Positions 17,049 to 25,608 of a stretch of DNA of 64,000 nt are shown here, piece by piece. Numbering within the stretch: the first letter of the stretch is position 1; the number at the start of each line of letters is the position of its first letter. The position numbers were made by a program, and so were the translations under genes. The stretch covers positions 257,491 through 321,490 of the forward strand of contig JAAUZL010000024.1 of assembly GCA_014804615.1 (NCBI GenBank), in the 5' to 3' direction. The stretch is from Lachnospiraceae bacterium (GTDB lineage: Bacteria; Bacillota; Clostridia; Lachnospirales; Lachnospiraceae). Under the pieces are notes generated by a model. That model did not search any database. It saw only the letters and a list, made by a program, of their open reading frames with translations, and had not been told where the DNA came from.

Positions 17049-18848
17049 TCACTCCTTCAAGTTTGTCTGCCTGATCTTCCCATTCTCTACCTTATAGATA
17101 ACGTCGCACTTGGCGATCGTATTCAGACGATGGGCAATGATCACCATAGTCTTTCTGCCATGGAAGCTGTTGACTGCCTCCATGACCGCCGTTTCCGTGT
17201 CGCCGTCCAGGGCGGAGGTGGCCTCGTCAAAGACCAAAATCTCCGGATCGTGATAGAGCGCCCTGGCGATTCCCAGACGCTGTCTCTGTCCGCCGGAAAT
17301 TCTGACACCTCTGTCACCTATTGTCGTATCCAATCCGTCGGGCAGCTCTTCCACAAAGCTCTTAAGCTGCGCTTCCTCCAGCACCTCCCAGATCCTTTTT
17401 TCGTCGATCTTGTCTGCATCGATACCGAACGCGATATTGTCCCGGATCGACTCATCGATCAAATAGATCGACTGCGGAATATAGCCGATCTTGGCAAGCC
17501 AGGAGGGATAATTCTCAAAGATATCCCTGCCGTCACAGGTGATCGTTCCCGTCTGCACATGTAAAAGTCCCAGCAGAATATCCACAATGGTGGACTTTCC
17601 CGCCCCGGAAGGACCCATGATTCCCACAGACTGTCCCTTTTTGACCTCCATATGGGCGTCCGTAAAGATGGGCCTGTCCGTATTCGGGTAAGAAAAACTG
17701 ATATGGTCTAACACGATCTTATCCGTCAGCGCAAGGGCCGGCTTCTCCTCCCCTCTCTCTCCCGTCAGTCCCGTCACACTGCCGTTTACGTCTAACTTCA
17801 TGCTCTCTGTCAGATTCTCATACAGATAATCCAGACAAGGCTGGGAGTAAGCGATCTCCGAGAGATAGGTATTGATGCGGTTAGTCGCGGGCATCACACG
17901 CACTGCAGCTGCCGCAAGAGCCATGAGCAATGGAAACAGCTCCGTGATATTGCCCCCGTACAACGTATAAACAAGAATAAAACAGAGCATTGCCGCGATA
18001 AAAACTGTCTCGATCAGAAGCCGGGGCGTGTTGTTCATCACCGCATAATTTCTCGCCACATTGGCACCGATGGCGCCGCTCTCATAATAGTTCCTCACAA
18101 AAAACTCTTCCCTGTGCAGCACCTTCACATCCTTCAGACCATAGATGGACTGGATCCGCCACTTTGCGATCCGTGACTGGATCGCCTGATTCTTGCGCCC
18201 GATGGCATTCAGCCGGGGCTTCAGCACCTTGGTGATCATGAGCGTCATACTTAAGAAAAGTACCGCACAGCCGATGGAGATCATAGGACTCACTAACACC
18301 ACCAGCACGATACAGATAGACACCGCCACCACAATCTCCGTCACCATCTGGATCAGCACAAGAACCAACTGAAAGGCATTGGGAATATCGCTGTCCGTCA
18401 ATCGGAAGACCGTGGGAATATCCGCTCCCAGGTATTCCTCGTAGGGCCTGTTCAAAAACTCCCGCATCACCCGGCTGATCATCCGGTTGCGGTTTCTTGT
18501 GACAAAGGTATTCTGCACATAAGTCTGGAACAGCAGATAGGCATTCTTCACGACAAACAGAAGGATCAGCGCGATCAGCATCCAGATGATCAATGTCCTG
18601 CCGGATGTAATATGGAAGAGATTCGCAATTTTCTTCACCATTCCGATCTCCATCACTTCATCCGGCGCCATGACAGCCTCCACGACGGGAATCATCATGG
18701 ACACACCCAGGGTCTCCAAAATACCGCCGATCAGAATGAGAACAGCAAGCCCCGCCAGCTGCCAGAGCTGTTTTCTGTCAAAGAGATATGCAATTTTCTG
18801 CAGCAGACCTACCTGCGCCTGCTCTGTTGTCTGACTGTTATCCTTCAT
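17049..18848 (-). CDS. PglK-type ABC flippase (fused membrane and ATPase domains)
   Basis: 599 aa: an ABC half-transporter with six transmembrane helices (residues 25-330) and a C-terminal ATPase. Walker A GIMGPSGAGKST lies near residue 405, the signature ISGGQRQRLGIARAL near 510 and Walker B ILVFDEATSALD near 532, all intact. The membrane part has the RVMPATNRI and QPCLDYLYENL pattern of PglK, the Campylobacter flippase for lipid-linked oligosaccharide. Since no Wzx-like multispanning flippase is found in the window, this homodimer is the best candidate for moving repeat units outward. Its start overlaps the end of the GT11 gene by 11 bp. A lipid or peptide exporter is the alternative, but the context favours glycan. 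Confidence 0.93.
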   Translation of the reverse strand: MKDNSQTTEQAQVGLLQKIAYLFDRKQLWQLAGLAVLILIGGILETLGVSMMIPVVEAVMAPDEVMEIGMVKKIANLFHITSGRTLIIWMLIALILLFVVKNAYLLFQTYVQNTFVTRNRNRMISRVMREFLNRPYEEYLGADIPTVFRLTDSDIPNAFQLVLVLIQMVTEIVVAVSICIVLVVLVSPMISIGCAVLFLSMTLMITKVLKPRLNAIGRKNQAIQSRIAKWRIQSIYGLKDVKVLHREEFFVRNYYESGAIGANVARNYAVMNNTPRLLIETVFIAAMLCFILVYTLYGGNITELFPLLMALAAAAVRVMPATNRINTYLSEIAYSQPCLDYLYENLTESMKLDVNGSVTGLTGERGEEKPALALTDKIVLDHISFSYPNTDRPIFTDAHMEVKKGQSVGIMGPSGAGKSTIVDILLGLLHVQTGTITCDGRDIFENYPSWLAKIGYIPQSIYLIDESIRDNIAFGIDADKIDEKRIWEVLEEAQLKSFVEELPDGLDTTIGDRGVRISGGQRQRLGIARALYHDPEILVFDEATSALDGDTETAVMEAVNSFHGRKTMVIIAHRLNTIAKCDVIYKVENGKIRQTNLKE

Positions 18849-19809
18849 AAACGACCGATTCCTTTTTGTTTTTAATTACATCTGCTATTTTTTGCATGTC
18901 CTCTCTGTAAAAATCTCTGCAATCTATTCCATTAAGCCATGTATCCGGCACCAGCACCGTCTTGTCCGGATTGGGATTGAGGTAAGAGGCCCACCAGCTG
19001 AAGCTGCTGTTGGCCAGGATATGGTGTTTACATCTGCTCATCAGCACAAACTCCGCATAGTCTGTGACCCTGTTTTTTCCCGTCGACTCTGTTATCTCCG
19101 GCAGCAGAATCCGCGTAAAGTCATCTTCTCCCCACTGCTCCTGCCTTCCCCACTCTCTGTCATTGCAAAAAAGATAGAACCGGCACTGTGGGTACCGCTC
19201 CCGCATTTGACGGATTGCTTCTATATAATAGGCGTCTGTACAGATCCCTCCGAAGAGAGCCTGGTTTTCCGGTGTCAGATAGTCGCCTCTGCGGACGTGT
19301 ACACTGACGGAGCAGGTACTTTCTATCTCCTCAAGATACTGTCTCACTGTCCTCTCATCATCTCGTCCGGCTCTGTCCCAATAACCGTCCTGTTTCAGCC
19401 AGGCGATCAGACTGTCCGTATCATAAGCCTCCCGCACCTGCGTTTCCACCGGCCGAAAATATTTTTCAGTCTGCCAATAGCCTTCCAGATAGATCTCGTC
19501 CCAGGTCAGAACCTGTGGCAAAAAAAGCTTTCCCTCTTCAAAATAAGACTTTTTCTTTCGTCCGAAAAGTTTTCTTCTCACCCGATCCCAGGGCAGCATC
19601 GAATCATCGAGCAGCAGCCGCAGCTCTTTCCGGGAAGGCCTCTCATAATCAATACCAAAGGGGGCCAGCGCCGGATCCCTCTGCATGTCCTCTAAAAATC
19701 CCGACGCATCGTCTATCTTTACCTCCCGGCCCAAACTCTTTAATTGCAGATACAGGGCATACTGGAACATCTGATTGCCCAGTCCGCCCGCAAGTTGTAG
19801 GATGATCAT
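18838..19809 (-). CDS. GT11 alpha-1,2-fucosyltransferase-like
   Basis: 323 aa with all family motifs: LAGGLGNQMFQYALYLQL at residues 6-23, the GDP-binding HVRRGDY near residue 167 and LANSSFSWWASYLNPNP near residue 270. These place it in GT11, cytoplasmic inverting transferases that usually add fucose alpha-1,2 to galactose from GDP-fucose (some bacterial members accept other donors). No GDP-fucose genes are in the window, so the donor would have to come from elsewhere. The gene overlaps the ABC flippase start by 11 bp and follows a 61-bp gap. The ribosome site before 19809 is weak (GAG only). Confidence 0.92.
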   Translation of the reverse strand: MIILQLAGGLGNQMFQYALYLQLKSLGREVKIDDASGFLEDMQRDPALAPFGIDYERPSRKELRLLLDDSMLPWDRVRRKLFGRKKKSYFEEGKLFLPQVLTWDEIYLEGYWQTEKYFRPVETQVREAYDTDSLIAWLKQDGYWDRAGRDDERTVRQYLEEIESTCSVSVHVRRGDYLTPENQALFGGICTDAYYIEAIRQMRERYPQCRFYLFCNDREWGRQEQWGEDDFTRILLPEITESTGKNRVTDYAEFVLMSRCKHHILANSSFSWWASYLNPNPDKTVLVPDTWLNGIDCRDFYREDMQKIADVIKNKKESVVYEG

Positions 19810-19870
19810 TTATCACTCGGTTTCCGTTTTGATCCATTCAGCCAAAACACTTGTTATTTATTTTATATCC

Positions 19871-20944
19871 CTATAGACGAAGAAGCCGCTTTACCCGCAC
19901 CTTCAGGGGGATGACCACCTGTTCCTCCCACCGCAGTTTTCTACAGTAGGCGGCAGGCGACCGGTAAAACAGCCGAAGCTTCTCTCGATCCCTGGGATCC
20001 ACGATAGGCGCTCCAAAGGCCTCAGTCACCCGTTCTCTGTCCTTTTGCAGTATCTCCTCGATCCTGTCCTGATACGCTGCCCCCTCCGTGGTCTTTTGCA
20101 GATCACCATAAAACAGCAGCAGTCTCTTATAAAAAAAATAATCATGGGTCAGGGCCAGATCCTCCCTGCCGAGCTTTTTTAAAAACCGGGTCTTCTCGTA
20201 ATAGGCCGGGATCTGGTCCGTAAAGGTTCGCGGATTGATCTTCCGGTTCATGATACTGCCCTCTCTGTCTATTATATAGTTATACAAGGCAGTGTCAAGG
20301 TAAATACAACGGTTCGCCTGCGCCAGAGCGGCGGTGGCAAACATGATATCCTCATACCATTTTCCGACAGGAAAAGATACATTTTCTAATATTTTTTTTC
20401 GATAGAGCTTATTCCAGGCCGCATTCTGAATCTCTATCTCCTCCCGCTCCTCCACGTAGCAGGCCAGAGCCTCCTGTCCCTCAAACAGCACAGCCCTGTC
20501 TACCGACCGGTCCAGCGTCTGCGTACGGGATACCTGCCGGTACCTGCAGATCGCCATATCCGCTTTTTGATCTATCATTGCCGCCAGCATCTTTTCATAC
20601 ATATCGGGATCGATCCAGTCATCCCCATCCACAAAACCGATCACCTCACCCCGCGCCTGGGCGATACCCAGATTTCTCGCCTGGGCCGGTCCTTCATTCT
20701 CTTTGTGGATCACACGGACTCTCCCATCTCTCTTCGCCAACGCATCACATATCCTGCCCGTCTGATCCGTGGAACCGTCATCCACCACGATCACCTCCAG
20801 ATTGTGATAGGTCTGTCCACAGATGGAATCAACACCTCTCTCGATATAATCTTCTATATTATAAGCGGTGACGATCACAGAGATCAGTTCCGTCTGTTGC
20901 TCATTCTGCAGTTTAGGTGGACGATACTGCTCCAATATTTTCAC
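19871..20944 (-). CDS. GT2 family glycosyltransferase (GTG start)
   Basis: 357 aa. Typical capsule GT2: ISVIVTAYNIEDYIERGVD, VVDDGSTDQTGRICD near residue 54 and FVDGDDWIDPDMYEKM near residue 105, followed by WYEDIMFA near residue 200 (the acceptor/catalytic [E]D motif of this group). The C-terminus is basic. The chosen start is GTG at 20944; a strong AGGAG lies further upstream than usual and GGGAAG closer, so the exact start is moderately sure. It is the first gene after a 228-bp gap containing a TATAAT box, so it may head a transcription unit. Donor and acceptor are unknown. Confidence 0.9.
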   Translation of the reverse strand: MKILEQYRPPKLQNEQQTELISVIVTAYNIEDYIERGVDSICGQTYHNLEVIVVDDGSTDQTGRICDALAKRDGRVRVIHKENEGPAQARNLGIAQARGEVIGFVDGDDWIDPDMYEKMLAAMIDQKADMAICRYRQVSRTQTLDRSVDRAVLFEGQEALACYVEEREEIEIQNAAWNKLYRKKILENVSFPVGKWYEDIMFATAALAQANRCIYLDTALYNYIIDREGSIMNRKINPRTFTDQIPAYYEKTRFLKKLGREDLALTHDYFFYKRLLLFYGDLQKTTEGAAYQDRIEEILQKDRERVTEAFGAPIVDPRDREKLRLFYRSPAAYCRKLRWEEQVVIPLKVRVKRLLRL

Positions 20945-21172
20945 TTGCTCTTCCCTCTCATCTCTCCTGCGCTTACTCTTATCTTCTAATCGTTCTTCTT
21001 TACATTTACAGCGTTATTTCAAATCATATGATATTCTTTTTTTCGCCTTATATTTTTCTTTATTATATGCAATAAATAACGCTAGGCATCTGTTATGAAA
21101 TCATATCTCTCTTTTTTGCATTTTCTCTGTAACGGTTGTTTTCATTCATTTTCCGGATGTCAAATAGTTAAT
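20945..21172 (-). promoter_or_regulatory. Candidate promoter/operator region
   Basis: The largest gene-free gap in the window (228 bp), AT-rich. On the minus strand there is a perfect TATAAT at 21062-21067 with TG just upstream, but only a poor -35. A perfect 10-bp inverted repeat (AGCGTTATTT/AAATAACGCT) at 21010-21019 and 21074-21083 brackets this box, and a 10-bp palindrome (ATCATATGAT) lies at 21023-21032 in the would-be leader. A TTGACA occurs at 21158-21163 but has no well-placed -10. The arrangement suggests an internal promoter with an operator for the GT2 at 20944 and downstream genes. No intrinsic terminator is seen. Confidence 0.35.
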
Positions 21173-23122
21173 TTATGATTTAATTTTTCTGCTCATCATC
21201 CATTCCTGAAACATCAGAATGTACCAAATTTGCGGCTTCCAGACATTTTTCATAATATAATCGTTCCATAATTTTCCAACTGCAGCCCTGTTAAAGATAC
21301 CTTGTCTCTCTATGAGTGCGGGATCCAAAAGACCCTCAGCCCACTCCCGCAGCCCCGGCTGCCTCAGCCATTGATGCAGCGGAATGGAGAACCCTTTTTT
21401 GGGACGCTCCATCAGTTCCCGGGGCACATAACGGTAAAGAATATCTCTTAAAATCTTCTTGCTGACTCCGCCCTGTTGTCTGTAAGAGATAGGCAGGGTC
21501 CATGCAAATTCTACCACATCCTTGTCCAGCATCGGCACCCGCGTCTCCAGAGAGACCGCCATAGCCGTCCGATCCACTTTATTCAGAATATCATCGGGAT
21601 GATACATCAGAAGATCCATCAGCATCAGATTATGCTGGGGCTCATCCAATAGTCCTGCCGGGTAGGTATCCATCCAGGTAAGGCCAGCCGGCCTCGTCTG
21701 CATGGCATCCCAGGAAGCAAAGTCCGTGCCCCTTCTCCCCTTCTCCACCAGATCAAGCCCCTCGCCGATCTCCGACCGAAGATACATATCTTCTATCGAT
21801 CTTGCTCCCAGAAGCCGCGCTCTCGTAGCCAAAGCCGCGTTTCTCCCGTGAGCCGCAGCGCCAAGCACTGCGCTTCCCGGCAGCCGCAGCGCAGCAGGGA
21901 TCCTTCTGATCCGCTCCCAGATACGATCAATAGAATAATAGGTGCTATATCCGCAGAAAAGCTCATCTCCGCCGTCTCCGCTCAGCGACACTGTCACATG
22001 CTCTCTTGTGATCTTACTCACCAGATAGGTGGGAATCTGCGAGGAATCCGCAAAAGGCTCTCCGAACATCCCTGCCAGAGAAGGAATCACGCTTCTGGCA
22101 TCTTCCTCTGTGATATAGACCTCCGTGTGCTCCGTTCCGAGGCAGGCGGCGATCTCCTTCGCCACCGGCGCCTCATTAAACTGCTCCTCCCACATACCCA
22201 CGGTAAAGGTTTTCACCTTCTGTCCGCTCAACGCCTGCATCAGAGACACCACCGTGCTGCTGTCGATCCCGGCAGAGAGAAATGCCCCTACCGGTACGTC
22301 CGCTACCATCTGTCCGGCAATGGATTCCCGCAGAAGACGCTCCAGCTCCTGAGCCGCTTCCGCCTCACTTCCCCGAAAGAGATTTTTCTGCCCTGAAACC
22401 GCTGTTTCCATCATCGACCAGTAGGTCGAAATCTCCGGTTTATCAAATGGTGATTTAAGCTTTAATATTTTTCCAGATTCCAGCTTCCAGATCCCCTGAT
22501 AGATGGAATATGGGGCTGAAATATAACCATAACGCATGTAATCGCCCAATATATCTGCATTGACTGAATTGGTAAATCCATCCAGTGAGGCAATCGAATT
22601 GAGGTCGGAAGCAAATACAAAGCTGCCATCATTCCCATTGTTATTTATATTATCTTTTAACATTCCATAATATAACGGCTTCTCTCCAATTCTGTCGCGA
22701 GCCAAAAATAACGCATGTTCCAATTGGTCAAACAACGCAATCGCGAACATTCCCTTTGTCATTTTCAGTGCATCAGAAAAGCCATAGGCCGCAATCGCTT
22801 CCAGAAGCGTCTCCGTGTCAGAGGTCCCTCGAAAGGAGGATACCCTGCCTTCCGCCAGGAGTTTTTTTCTGATCGCAGTATGATTATAGATCTCTCCATT
22901 ATAGGCGATCACATATCTGCCATCGTGAGATACCATCGGCTGTGCCCCTGCAGGCGACAGATCGACGATAGAAAGACGTCGGTGTCCCAGCACCACACGA
23001 TGATCCTCTGAAGCCCACACGCCTGAGGCGTCTGGCCCCCGATGATACATTTTATCGCACATCCGCTCAATATTCTTCTGCCAGTCTCCCTTGAAATTGC
23101 AAAAGCCTGCGATTCCACACAT
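21173..23122 (-). CDS. AsnB-type glutamine amidotransferase/synthetase
   Basis: 649 aa, full length for class B asparagine synthetases. The N-terminal glutamine amidotransferase domain starts MCGIAGF, with Cys2 as the catalytic nucleophile, and has the RRLSIVDLS region near residue 53. The synthetase domain starts near residue 230, with the ATP-pyrophosphatase loop FLSAGIDSST near 280 and SLSGDGGDELFCGY near 380. Such enzymes make asparagine, but copies inside glycan loci (WbpS-like) are thought to convert sugar uronic acids to uronamides. A second copy is at 25609-27516; sharing of motifs suggests related but separate substrates. It follows the SGNH gene by 7 bp. Which carboxylate it amidates is inference. 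Confidence 0.93.
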   Translation of the reverse strand: MCGIAGFCNFKGDWQKNIERMCDKMYHRGPDASGVWASEDHRVVLGHRRLSIVDLSPAGAQPMVSHDGRYVIAYNGEIYNHTAIRKKLLAEGRVSSFRGTSDTETLLEAIAAYGFSDALKMTKGMFAIALFDQLEHALFLARDRIGEKPLYYGMLKDNINNNGNDGSFVFASDLNSIASLDGFTNSVNADILGDYMRYGYISAPYSIYQGIWKLESGKILKLKSPFDKPEISTYWSMMETAVSGQKNLFRGSEAEAAQELERLLRESIAGQMVADVPVGAFLSAGIDSSTVVSLMQALSGQKVKTFTVGMWEEQFNEAPVAKEIAACLGTEHTEVYITEEDARSVIPSLAGMFGEPFADSSQIPTYLVSKITREHVTVSLSGDGGDELFCGYSTYYSIDRIWERIRRIPAALRLPGSAVLGAAAHGRNAALATRARLLGARSIEDMYLRSEIGEGLDLVEKGRRGTDFASWDAMQTRPAGLTWMDTYPAGLLDEPQHNLMLMDLLMYHPDDILNKVDRTAMAVSLETRVPMLDKDVVEFAWTLPISYRQQGGVSKKILRDILYRYVPRELMERPKKGFSIPLHQWLRQPGLREWAEGLLDPALIERQGIFNRAAVGKLWNDYIMKNVWKPQIWYILMFQEWMMSRKIKS

Positions 23123-23129
23123 GTGTTAT

Positions 23130-24260
23130 TCATTCCTCCGCCATCTCTGCGTAATCTTCATTCTCAATCCGCTCTCTGACCGTTTTCACAGCTTCATCCT
23201 GCTTTTCCCGCCACAAGGTATACGCCTCATCCCAGGAAGCATAAGCCGCCTCTCCACGATGATCCGGAAAGCTGTAATTTGCCGTCAGATAGCCCTCCAG
23301 AAAGCCGGTACACTTCTCTGCTCCCACAGCGTTCGTATGACTGCCGTAATCCGCAAAATCCTCCTCAAAAACAATGCCGATCTCCTCATAGCAATTATTC
23401 AGATTTAAGAAGGGATACCCATAAGAAGCCGTAACCTCTTCCATATAATTGAACATCTGCTGTTCTTCCAGTGATTCCCCGTAGGGTGAAACCAGAAACA
23501 ATGCCTGTTTGTTGCCTTTTTCCAAAAACAAAAGCAGATCTTTTAAGTACGCCTCCTGCTCCGCCGGAATCGGCCTTGTTCCTTCAGCACCGCCACAGAC
23601 CGGCATTGGCTGAGGACCCACCTCATCCCTAAAAGTGTATCCTTTCAGCGGATGACTGTTGTAATAGCACATATTAGCCCACTCCGAGGGAAGCGCCAGC
23701 ATTTTCCAGTTTGTATGGTATTTCATAATGTCAAAATAGTAGCTTAGACGTCCTTCCTCGTCCTCCTCCGGTACCAGTCCCTGTATGGCCCGCACACGCA
23801 AGGGAGAATAGCGCAGATTGTCCGTCACGCCCCGCGTGTAGGCCATATTCTCCATCAATCCCTGTTCTTCCATAGTAAACATGCGCATTTCAAAAATATA
23901 GAGCTGCGGCGACTGGGTCTTCTCCGCCTCCTCCACCAGATACCGCATGGCGGCAGGGCGCTGCACATTCGTGGACAGCGGATACATCGCGATCCCTGAC
24001 TCTCCCCAGAGCTTAGGTGCCGCGTAATACGGAAACACCGGACTGGAACCGATCATCACGATATCCAGAGAATCCTCTTTTTCCGCATAAAATCCCGCAA
24101 AGCGGTCCTTCACATCCCCGTTCGTCCTCACCATATAAGAAACGGGCAGGAGAATCACGCAGAAAAGTGCAAGAAAGCAGCCTGCCTGCAGCAGCCATTT
24201 TTCTCGGAATCCTTTATTCTGTTTTTTGCTCTGCCTTTCATCGGAACTCTTTTCACACAC
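23130..24260 (-). CDS. Membrane-anchored SGNH-fold protein (GTG start)
   Basis: 376 aa. A basic N-terminus and one transmembrane helix (about residues 24-46) anchor an extracytoplasmic domain. The motif IVMIGSSPVFPY near residue 70 gives the SGNH block-I serine, and DYGSHTNAVGAEKC near residue 310 could supply the Asp-x-x-His block, as in DltD, AlgJ and AlgX relatives. These act with MBOAT proteins or alone in O-acylating exported polymers. The GTG at 24260 is preceded by GGAG at 7 bases. The other SGNH protein in the window (34165-35241) has only remote similarity. No MBOAT neighbour is adjacent here, so it may share the one at 29838-31418. The assignment rests on motifs only. Confidence 0.78.
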   Translation of the reverse strand: MCEKSSDERQSKKQNKGFREKWLLQAGCFLALFCVILLPVSYMVRTNGDVKDRFAGFYAEKEDSLDIVMIGSSPVFPYYAAPKLWGESGIAMYPLSTNVQRPAAMRYLVEEAEKTQSPQLYIFEMRMFTMEEQGLMENMAYTRGVTDNLRYSPLRVRAIQGLVPEEDEEGRLSYYFDIMKYHTNWKMLALPSEWANMCYYNSHPLKGYTFRDEVGPQPMPVCGGAEGTRPIPAEQEAYLKDLLLFLEKGNKQALFLVSPYGESLEEQQMFNYMEEVTASYGYPFLNLNNCYEEIGIVFEEDFADYGSHTNAVGAEKCTGFLEGYLTANYSFPDHRGEAAYASWDEAYTLWREKQDEAVKTVRERIENEDYAEMAEE

Positions 24261-24287
24261 AATGCTTCTCCAATATCACCTGCTATT

Positions 24288-25394
24288 TTATTCTATAATA
24301 CCCTCAAAATACGCCTTCCAGAGCGCATTTACCCGTTTCGGCGAAAGCTTCTCCTGTATCTTTGCCGCCTCCCTGCCGATCTTCTCGGCATAAGCCGGAT
24401 CGCCCAGCATCTTGTCCATAGCCGCTTCCAGTGCTTTCCGGTCTCCGGCGGGAATGATCAGACCGTTTACTCCATCCTCGATCAGCTCCTCAGTGCCGCC
24501 GCTTGGCACATCCGTGGCGATCACAGGAAGTCCCAGCGCCAGCGCTTCAATCAATGCGTTAGAAACTCCCTCCGAATAGGAAGTGAGCAGAAAGAGCGCC
24601 GCCCGTTCAATCCGTCTCGCCACATCCGGCACCACACCGGGCAATGAAACACGGTCTGCAATACCCAGCTCCTGAGCCAACTCTTCTATAGAAGAACGAA
24701 GTTCCCCGTCTCCGTAGATCACCAGCTCATAATCGGGATATCTGTCCTGCAGCGCGGCAAAGGCACGGAGCTGCATCTCATGGTTCTTGTTGGCATCCAT
24801 ACGGCCCACCGACACGATCCGTTTCTCTCGCTCTCCCTCATATCTTGGTCTGATAAAGTCAGGATTCAGGGAGTTTGGCAGGATAACAGCCTTCTCTCCC
24901 ACCTTCTTACAAAAAAAGCTGCGGGATCTTTCCGTCTGCAGGATGATCCCCGCCGCCCGGGAAAAGAGAAGATCCGCAAGCAGACGCATCACCCTCGTGG
25001 GATACTCCTCCTTCGCCTCCCCCACCACCGAGACAACAGGCTTCGTCCTCGTCCCCATGGTGGTGACAACAGCCATAAAATTATTTTTCCCGATACAGGA
25101 AAGCACCAGATCCGGTTTTTGCTCTTTCCATATCAAGTGTAATTTATTGAGCCTGCGAAAAAAATTGAGCACCCGGCTGGAAGACACTTTCTCTGCTTCG
25201 ATTTCGGAAAGGAATCTCTCGATCCCCTCCTCCAACATATACTCGTCCGTCTTCTGATACTGTGTCACCATGATCACCCGGTATCCTTCCCCCCGGAAGT
25301 ATTCTGCCAGATTTACGAATACACGTTCTGCCCCGCCCTTGCTCAGAGACCCAATATAGAAGGCTATTTTTTTCTCCTCATTTTTCCCCTTCAT
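24288..25394 (-). CDS. GT4 family glycosyltransferase
   Basis: 368 aa, GT-B fold. The N-terminus IAFYIGSLSKGGAERVFVNLA carries the GGAER donor loop; the C-terminal half has SVGRMDANKN near residue 195 and the E-x7-E motif LTSYSEGVSNALIEALALG near residue 270, followed by PVIATDVPSGG. This variety occurs in many Firmicutes capsule loci and adds hexose or HexNAc units. The ATG at 25394 has no close ribosome site; AAGGA lies 14 bases upstream. Its first codons overlap a short in-frame-broken reading ending at 25378, described separately. It is separated from the upstream AsnB gene by a 214-bp AT-rich gap. Confidence 0.9.
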   Translation of the reverse strand: MKGKNEEKKIAFYIGSLSKGGAERVFVNLAEYFRGEGYRVIMVTQYQKTDEYMLEEGIERFLSEIEAEKVSSSRVLNFFRRLNKLHLIWKEQKPDLVLSCIGKNNFMAVVTTMGTRTKPVVSVVGEAKEEYPTRVMRLLADLLFSRAAGIILQTERSRSFFCKKVGEKAVILPNSLNPDFIRPRYEGEREKRIVSVGRMDANKNHEMQLRAFAALQDRYPDYELVIYGDGELRSSIEELAQELGIADRVSLPGVVPDVARRIERAALFLLTSYSEGVSNALIEALALGLPVIATDVPSGGTEELIEDGVNGLIIPAGDRKALEAAMDKMLGDPAYAEKIGREAAKIQEKLSPKRVNALWKAYFEGIIE

Positions 25395-25608
25395 AGGCTT
25401 GCATAAATTCCTTCATTTTTTGACGAAAACCCTGTGCTTTCGTGATTTAATCCTGCATTTTCTTCAAAAATCGGCAAAAATTGCATTCTTAATTAAATTC
25501 TCATTTATTTTTGCCATTTTAAATCTGATAAAAATTCACTGATTTTTCTGAAAATTCATTTTAAAAATCCTCAGAATAACAGTTGCAATTAGTTCATTTT
25601 ATAATATC
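25395..25608 (-). other. AT-rich gap, possible decayed small reading frame
   Basis: This 214-bp gap is much more AT-rich than its flanks and has no clear promoter; TTGCAA (25581-25586) with a weak TTTAAA 17 bp on is the best pair. On the minus strand from an ATG at 25517, a 45-codon protein-like reading would run to a TGA at 25378 (overlapping the GT4 start) if one T were dropped from each of two T-runs. It could be the remnant of a small gene, or chance in AT-rich DNA. No terminator-like GC stem with a U-run is seen. Confidence 0.2.

Noticed and set aside
18892..19695. Plus-strand frame of 267 codons opposite the GT11 gene
   Set aside because: The minus strand carries all canonical GT11 motifs; the plus frame has none of its own.
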